From: Platerodrilus igneus
Lineage: Eukaryota > Arthropoda > Insecta > Coleoptera > Lycidae
NCBI GenBank assembly: GCA_036346225.1
Contig: JARFIW010000115.1
Span: forward strand, 806,001-870,000
Direction of reading: 5' to 3'
DNA: 64,000 nucleotides
The notes below the pieces were generated by a model that was not told the DNA's origin, did not search any database, and worked only from the letters and a program-made list of their open reading frames with translations. Positions 58,280 through 64,000 of this stretch are shown in pieces (positions within the stretch are counted from its first letter, which is position 1; each line of letters opens with the position of its first letter). The position numbers and the translations under genes were made by a program.

Positions 58280-60480
58280 TTATCTGCTACCAGGATCCAA
58301 TAAACCTCTCTCGCAGTTGGCACATCCGTGGCCGCCCGGTCTATGTCCGTGTTTCTGGCAGAGCATACAGAACTCGTCATTCTGACAACCCTTGGCCATG
58401 TGTCATAGTTGTCTGCAATTAATGCAACACCACGTTCTAGTCAGATGTCCATGGGACCAGCACCTATGGCATCGCCTGATCTCCAGACGATGCACGGGAC
58501 TAGCTCTACTTGTAACTGGCCCTCCTGAATTTTGTGGGGCATCTTACTTTCTCATCATGACCGTTACGACTGGTATGTTATATCGGCTACATAGGAAATC
58601 TCCTACTTTAATGTCTCCTGTCAGCTGCATGCCAAGATTATTCACGATTGCTTTCCGCACCTCATCTTTAATGGTCGTGACCTCTAGCCCATATATATGT
58701 AGGCTCTCTACCTCCCGGCGGTTTCCCACTTGCCTAAGTTGCATATTCTCTTATTTTTGCAGAGAGCAGCCTTGTCTTTGATGATGATCAACACCTTACC
58801 ATTCCTGGTAGGCCTTTCTCCTGGAATAGTTTTGTAGTCTTTGTCGGTCTTCTTTACGAGGCGGCTTCGTGGCGTAGTTGGTATGTGTGTGACTACTACG
58901 TCCAAGGTATCGGGTTAGAATCCTAACACGGCCCGCTTGAAAAATTTTAGGCGAGCATTTTTCACAAAAATACACCCTTGTTCGGATGAGAGGTAAAATG
59001 GAGGTCCCGTGTGTGAGTGTTGTCACGCACGTTAAAGATCCCTACCTTGCTTGGAACAGCAAGGGTTCGGCAAAATTCCAAATTTTACTGGTAAAAGAAA
59101 CTCGCTCCCTGGTCAATGTAGTACCTTCGGGTGGAGCATTGGAAAAATCACATGTAGGGTCTTCTTTACGACCAGTGTGTATGCGTGCTTGTCTTTTCCT
59201 TCTTTGCCAATGCTTTCATTTGTCCTTAGAGACTTATTGGTGTACACCACGATTTTTATTTCCAATTCCTGGAATACCCATGGGCTGTTGAACGCATGGC
59301 TCTTACGTGGTGCAAGGTATCCCATCGGTCATTCTGAACGTCTTCTTTTATTCGAAGCAAAGTATTAAGTACACCTTCTTCACTACCGTCATATGCCATA
59401 CTTACTATTTTTTTAAGTGGTGCCTTTAGAGCAGACTCTAGTCACGCACTCAAAAACTTCCACTTCTTCCCAGACAGCTTTCAGTTCAGGGTATGTCTTT
59501 GTATGCCATATTTAGATCATTGGGTTCTTTAATCACCACTTTTCGTTACTTTGTCTGTGGTCTCTATCGTATTGCTCAGAATAATCTTAATTTTTTTACA
59601 TCAGCTCTTGGTCCCATTTTTCCGTGCTTCCATGGTGTACTTCTGGCAACTTAGCCACTACTTCCTCTCCAATCTGTTCCACCCTCTCATTCTGGTAACC
59701 GTTTCCCCCCATTGTTGGACTGTTGTTTTTAGAACACATCCACAACGAAGTTATTCATTTCGCCTATGATTTTTGACATGGCTTCAATGTGTTCCTGGAG
59801 ACCTGTCTCTCCTACCCTGACTTTCGATTCAGTTTTGCCTTTGGTACTTCTGAACGGCGGCGTGTTAGGTTTCCTCTTCGTAGAGGTTTTTTCCTCGCCT
59901 TCTTCCAACATTTTGTCTATTGGGACGATAGGGTTAATATACCCATGCTCTCCTCACTTCTGTCCAGTGACAACGTCCTTTCTCGCTGTGTTGGTGTTCT
60001 CCTCGTCTTCACTGGGGGAAAATATCCCCTTTTCTATTTCCAATCCTTTTACGCGTTCAGCCTCCATTGCTACTGGGCAATCGGCATTTTTTTCTTTTTG
60101 CGTTCTTTTCTTGAGTCGCTGGTGAGGGGTTTGAAGTTGTTGACAGTCCCTCATCCCCATCCCTTTCCGCTTCCTTGCGTCTTCCTGATATCTGGCTAGC
60201 ATTGGCCTTTTCCTTGTTTGTTACTAACCGAAGTTTAGTCTGCTATGTATTGGTACATCTACAAAGGCTGTTCTACTAAAGTCTATTAAGTCCTTTGGTT
60301 TTTCGATATCCACAATCATTTCCGTATTTTCCTCTGTAGTTTGTTTTGTTGGGGTTATTATTCTTTCACTCTTTCTAAAACCGTCATTTTCATCGACGTT
60401 TTTTACAGCTATCGCCGCAGCTTCCACTTATTTGTCATTACTAATTTCGTTACCATTTTCTTTGCGTGATCCTTGTCCCA
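58280..60480 (-). pseudogene. R1-like LINE ORF1 (gag-like, zinc knuckles, broken)
   Basis: Minus-strand ORF1 remnant. An initiator ATG at 60480 starts MGQGSRKENGNE but meets TAA after 17 codons. Downstream pieces at 60224-60427, 59954-60202 and 59729-59911 are charged and Glu/Lys-rich, as in ORF1 N-termini. REVESLHIYGLEVTTIKDEV (58630-58715 region) is a conserved-looking gag segment. Near 58440-58490 RCHRCWSHGHLTRTWC and, further on, FCMLCQKHGHRPGGHGC are CCHC zinc knuckles, with a stop between them. It is interrupted by the SINE at 58860-59157. Function in life: RNA binding and packaging of the LINE transcript. Confidence 0.8.
58860..59157 (+). mobile_element. Full-length tRNA-derived SINE, 14-bp TSD
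   Basis: Inserted into the LINE ORF1. GGTCTTCTTTACGA is duplicated exactly (58846-58859 and 59158-59171). The head GGCGGCTTCGTGGCGTAGTT continues into A-box GGCGTAGTTGGTA and B-box GGTTAGAATCC about 35 bp later, the pol III promoter of a tRNA-like 5' end. The body has GCTTGAAAAATTTTAGGCGA and the 3' part ends with GTAGTACCTTCGGGTGGAGC, then ATTGGAAAAATCACATGTAG. There is no poly(A). Two other copies lie at 37451 and 32816. Being nested in a dead LINE, it is younger than that LINE. Confidence 0.9.
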
Positions 60481-61150
60481 TTTAAGAGAATGGGTTCTCT
60501 TTTTTAATAACCATATGTTTTAGTCCCTGTCCTGGGGGAGCTTTTCAATTGGGGTACACCCTTAGTAATATTACCACCAGCATGATCCCATGCTGCAAAT
60601 GAATATGCCTTATGAGGATGATTTTGTCAATTCGTATGGCTCCAGCTCCTTACTTCCTTCCGGGTTTCAGGAGTCCCATGCCTCTAACAACGCAGGCACC
60701 ACCCAGGTGGCTGGGGACCCAACGGACGCTTTATGCCTTCCTCGGTGCAAAATATCATCTCAACCGTAACGTCAGCAATCAGAACAACCAAACCATTCCA
60801 TTTTCATAAAGCCATGCCATAAGAGATAGTGAGAAATAGGTCCTTCTGCCTTTGGATGCCCTAATAGCCAAGAAGGACCTGAAGAGAAATAGTCGGGAGA
60901 CTAGCGCGTCTCTCTGATAGGACAGAAAAAGATGCTGAAAGGTACAGCTTTGTGTAGGTGTAAGGGCATGCGCTCATGCGTATTGAAAGCTTGTGTGTGC
61001 GTTAAAAGTGTAGGTGATGTAGATATTCCTTAGCTTCGTCTCGACGCTGGATTGGGTAAAGAGTACTAGTCCCCTGACCGGTTCAAGGTGATGGTCCAAG
61101 AGGGGGAATATCCACCATCCTAACGAATGGCTCTATAATGCAAAGCAACG
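60481..61150 (-). mobile_element. Probable 5' UTR of the LINE and unknown flank
   Basis: Upstream (minus orientation) of the ORF1 ATG. There is no coding potential. The part nearest ORF1 is probably LINE leader. I cannot place where the LINE ends. Confidence 0.35.
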
Positions 61151-61154
61151 TGTA

Positions 61155-61190
61155 TTATTTTTATTTATTTATTTATTTATTTATATAAAT
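61155..61190. repeat. (TTTA)n microsatellite
   Basis: TTATTTATTTATTTATTTAT run of about 32 bp. It may be the tail of a plus-strand retroelement or a simple microsatellite. Confidence 0.85.
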
Positions 61191-61293
61191 TAATTACTTA
61201 CAGGTAATACCCAAATAGTAATAATATACATGAAGAAATGAGCAACATAGTTAACACTTTACAAAATGGATAAAGATGTTTTTGACCGATCCT

Positions 61294-61925
61294 TGTTACA
61301 TGCCGAAAAATCGGCCTGTAAATACTTCTAATTTTAATTCCTAATTTGTAGGTGATTTTGCGCCAATGATTTAAAAAGACGTGCGTGTATTTCCGTCACT
61401 TCAAATAGTTGCGTTTGCGCAAAAGATTGCGCCGACGCGGAGTGTAAAAAGAAAGTAGGTGATTTCCGACGCGTCAGGACTTGTCAGCTAGACGTTGAGC
61501 CTAGTGGTTATCTTTGTGCCTTTTATCTTGTCTTTTCTCTTTTTGGATGTAGGTTTCCTTTTGTCTTGTATCTATTACCATTCCTCACCTGTATTCCTTA
61601 CCGTTCCACTACAACAAGAGAGAAGACAAATTTTGAATCTGACTACAACCGGAGGCAGAAGGATGGCCCACGCCCTCAATGCTACCCGACGCCAGCTGCC
61701 GCCAAAATAGCCGTAATGCTGTAAGGAGTCCTATAGTTACGTGAGTACCTTTATCGTTTTTTTTTTGCATGTGATGTAGTAATTTAAAACACTTGTATGA
61801 CGTAATACCTAATTTGCGCATAATTTCGCAATTATTTATCATTGGTACCAACGGTCGTAGTGGCTCTCATACATTGCCGCCGGGACTTTAAAAAGTATAC
61901 TTTGATTTTAGATTAAAGTGTAATA
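61294..61925 (+). mobile_element. LTR-like element (TGTTACATGCC type)
   Basis: Starts TGTTACATGCCGAAAAATCG and ends AAAGTGTAATA (632 bp), closely related to the arms of 11745-15107. Flanks TCCT and TTAG do not match, unlike the solo copies. Immediately downstream is sequence complementary to tRNA-Lys. This is what a 5' LTR followed by its primer-binding site would look like, but no internal retroelement follows. Confidence 0.7.
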
Positions 61926-61929
61926 TTAG

Positions 61930-61989
61930 CGCCCAACGTGGGTTCGAACCCACGACCCTGAAATTAAGAGTCTCATGCTTTACCGACTG
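61930..61989 (-). pseudogene. Partial tRNA-Lys(CUU) sequence, 5' end missing
   Basis: Minus strand reads CAGTCGGTAAAGCATGAGAC, TCTTAATTTCAGGGTCGTGG and GTTCGAACCCACGTTGGGCG, matching tRNA-Lys(CUU) from the D arm through the anticodon CTT and T arm to the discriminator base. The first ~12 bases, which form half the acceptor and D stems, are absent, so it cannot fold as a tRNA. It directly abuts the LTR-like element end, suggesting it is a copied primer tRNA and not a tRNA gene. Confidence 0.8.
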
Positions 61990-62690
61990 GAAATGCTATC
62001 ATTTAGATCGGCAACTCGTCTCCATAACATAAAACGTCTCGCCTCTATTACCCAAAGGAATGTATTATTTTGTTCTAATTCTTGTTTCTATATTCCTAAG
62101 GAGCGTCTCCTATTTCGAACGGAAAACTCAAGTTTCCAAAATCCAGGAACATCTAGTTTGATCGGCAACAAAGTCACGACTCAAAGAAACCCATTTGTAT
62201 TGGCAACTCAAAAATTCATAATCAATAGGAACGCCTCTGTGACCAAAGCCTTTTAAGCCATAACCCGAAACGTCTTATTTTGATCAGCAACAAAATTTCT
62301 ACGACCACTAAGAAACGTCTAATCATTTTGATCAACAGTTCAGTTTTCATAGTCTGAAGCAATGTTTATTATTTTGATCGGTAACACGTTTCTATATCTT
62401 AAGGAATGTCAACTCAATTTCCTTAACCCAAAGGCACATTTTAATCGATTACTCGTAGTCTCCATAATCCGAATGTCTCTTATTTTGAATGGTAGCATGA
62501 TTCCTCATGACCGAAAGAACGTCTATTTGATCGGCAACTTGACAAACTAAAGAAACGTCCACTTTGTTTAGCAATTCAAGTCTCCATAATTCAAAGCAAC
62601 GTTTATTATTTTACTTGACGACTTTTTAATCTCTGGAATCCTAAGGAACGTCGACTCTTTATAACCTAAAGGTACATATATTTTGATAAA
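61990..62690. repeat. Minisatellite, ~50-60-bp unit (TTTTGATCGGCAAC type), right block
   Basis: Same family as 54200-54590, with TTTTGATCGGCAAC, TCCATAATC and AAGAAACGTC words recurring about every 50-60 bp, about 12 diverged copies. The 93-codon open frame here is translated repeat. Confidence 0.8.
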
Positions 62691-63734
62691 TTACTTGTCT
62701 CATCATCATCATTAGGTCTTCAGTCCTAGAACTGGTTAGACGCGTGCCATCATTGTTTCCTATTCTAAACTAACCTAGAGATTTCCCTGAAATTTGCACA
62801 GTTTGCATCTATAACTATCTCATCTAGGTCTACATCTACCACTTTTTTCCTATCTCTGCTTGTAATATATCCCATACTATTCCCCAAAGTGCCTTAGAAC
62901 ATATTCCACCCTTCTATTTCTCTTTTTCCCCAGATATCCTTGTTCCCCAACTATTTCTATAACTTATTTGTTATTATCTTTGTCTGTCCATGCTATCGTC
63001 CTCATACATCTGAAACACAGCATTTCAAAAGGCTGCTACCATTTTTCTGTCTGCGTTTTAGACTGCCCGAATTTCATAGGCATACTGTGCTTTGCTCCAC
63101 ACATATGCTTTCAACAATTTTCTTCTTGTTCTATGTTTGTTGCCTTTCCTCATAGGCGCTGTTGTTTCTTGCTAGATGCAGTTCAATCACCTTCTATTGT
63201 TTTACAGTTATATGCCCTATTTCTCCAACCTTTAGTGGTTGTAAAGGGAGGTAAGCAACCTGTGGCTGCCAAGTTCCCCCAATACTTAACCATTTAGCGA
63301 TTTAATATATTTTCCAATTTATCTTTTCGCACAGCCAACATTAGTTGGAGATATTTCGCAACCAACAACTAGTTGTTTATATTAATCATCAGATTTATCT
63401 GTGCTTATTTTTTCGTCATTAGGTTTTCCGTCTCAAAACTGGTTGGACACGTACCTGCACTTATTTATATTCTGAGCTAACCTACATAGTTCCCTTAAAT
63501 TCTTACACAGCATGCATATTCAGTTCGTTCCCCTTCTATTGTTTTCTAATTTTATGCCCAATTTTACCGAGATTCAGTGAAGGAGGTTAAGCAACCTGTG
63601 GCTACCAAGATCCCCCAACACTTAGACATTTGCCGAAATAATGGTTTTCCAGTAAATCCTTTAACACATTATTCGAGAATATTGCCCAACCAATTCTTGT
63701 AGTTACTTATTATAATCATCATGTTTAAGCACAG
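62691..63734 (-). repeat. Tandemly repeated LINE 3'-end fragments
   Basis: Two diverged copies of a segment that recurs a third time at 63735-64000. Shared blocks are TCATTAGGTCTTCAGTCCTA-like at 62709, TTTTCGTCATTAGGTTTTCC at 63409, and CCTATCTCTGCTTGTAATAT. The intervening ~340-bp unit is also duplicated: CTTCTATTGTTTTACAGTTA and AAGCAACCTGTGGCTGCCAA at 63190-63270 resemble 63532-63610. On the minus strand these are decayed C-terminal and 3' UTR pieces of a second LINE family. Confidence 0.65.
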
Positions 63735-63992
63735 TTATCTTTTCGTCATTAGTTTATCCATCGTGGGATTGGTTGGATGCGTACCTCCATTGATTTCTAT
63801 TCTGAGCCTACACATCTCCCTGAAACCCCTACAGCCTACATCTTTTACTATCTGTGTGCAGTAGTCTAACCTAGGTCTGCCTCTTCTTCTCTTTTTTCCT
63901 ATCTCTGCTTCTAATATATTTCGCACTATTCCCTCATGCCGTAGTATGTGGCCTATCATCCTATCTCTCCTATTTTTTACCGTTTTCCACAT
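63735..63992 (-). pseudogene. LINE reverse-transcriptase C-terminus (second family, partial)
   Basis: An 85-codon minus-strand frame, MWKTVKNRRDRMIGHILRHE followed by GIVRNILEAEIGKKRRRGRP and DYCTQIVKDVG. The R-R-x(4)-IGHxLRH and KRRRGRPR pattern is the usual tail after the RT domain of several animal LINE groups (Jockey/CR1/RTE-like). The frame runs toward the right edge, so the rest of the polymerase would lie beyond the window. I cannot tell whether the upstream part is intact. Confidence 0.7.
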
Positions 63993-64000
63993 ATTTATTT

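Noticed and set aside
59766..60199. 119- and 136-codon Phe/Ser-rich plus-strand frames
   Set aside because: Antisense to the charged ORF1 of the LINE.
61930..61989. Functional tRNA-Lys gene
   Set aside because: The 5' acceptor strand and part of the D stem are missing, so it cannot fold.

Overview
Eukaryotic nuclear DNA, AT-rich and very repeat-heavy. The one host gene is DNA topoisomerase II (Top2, + strand). The mariner fragment, the R1-like LINE, the tRNA-derived SINEs and the Top2 protein suggest an arthropod, most likely an insect. I cannot name an order from the sequence alone.

Top2 runs from about 1.8 kb (tentative five-codon first exon) or 15.3 kb (first certain exon) to 54.1 kb. 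The certain coding exons are 15260-16662, 29767-31437, 40657-40997, 46855-47117, 52634-52789 and 52835-53992. All junctions are phase-compatible GT-AG and give a 1,658-residue protein from the ATG at 15275. It has the GHKL ATPase and transducer, TOPRIM, the catalytic Tyr814 domain, a coiled-coil region and a long Lys/Ser/Asp C-terminus. Under 5 kb is coding. The introns are about 13.5 (tentative), 13.1, 9.2, 5.9, 5.5 and 0.045 kb, and nearly every long intron is filled with its own tandem-repeat family.

Layout: 1-1.3 kb short tandem repeats; 1.3-3.4 kb mostly unique, with the candidate Top2 promoter and a hAT MITE with 8-bp TSD; 3.4-6.4 kb ~175-bp array; 6.5-7.25 kb mariner remnant; 7.3-7.7 kb MITE; 7.8-10.5 kb ~115-bp array; 9.1-15.1 kb a nest of LTR-like elements (TGTTAC...GTAATA); 16.7-19.0 kb a terminal-inverted-repeat element made of a minisatellite, with a 9-bp TSD; 19.8-29.3 kb three further arrays; 31.5-32.4 kb a palindromic LTR-like element; 32.9-40.0 kb ~168-bp array broken by a SINE, MITEs and another insertion; 41.5-46.5 kb array with an inserted LTR-like element; 47.5-52.3 kb GGATCCTTG-type array. 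Downstream of Top2 are another minisatellite, an inverted-repeat array, a decayed R1-like LINE (minus) carrying a SINE and a hairpin insertion, an LTR-like element joined to a copy of tRNA-Lys, and tandem LINE 3' ends.

The most unusual features are (i) palindromic, tail-to-tail LTR-like elements with 4-bp TSDs and a tRNA-Lys primer-site core; (ii) the 2.3-kb minisatellite-bodied transposon at 16704-19015; (iii) the LTR-tRNA junction at 61.9 kb. I see no operon, CRISPR array or bacterial system.
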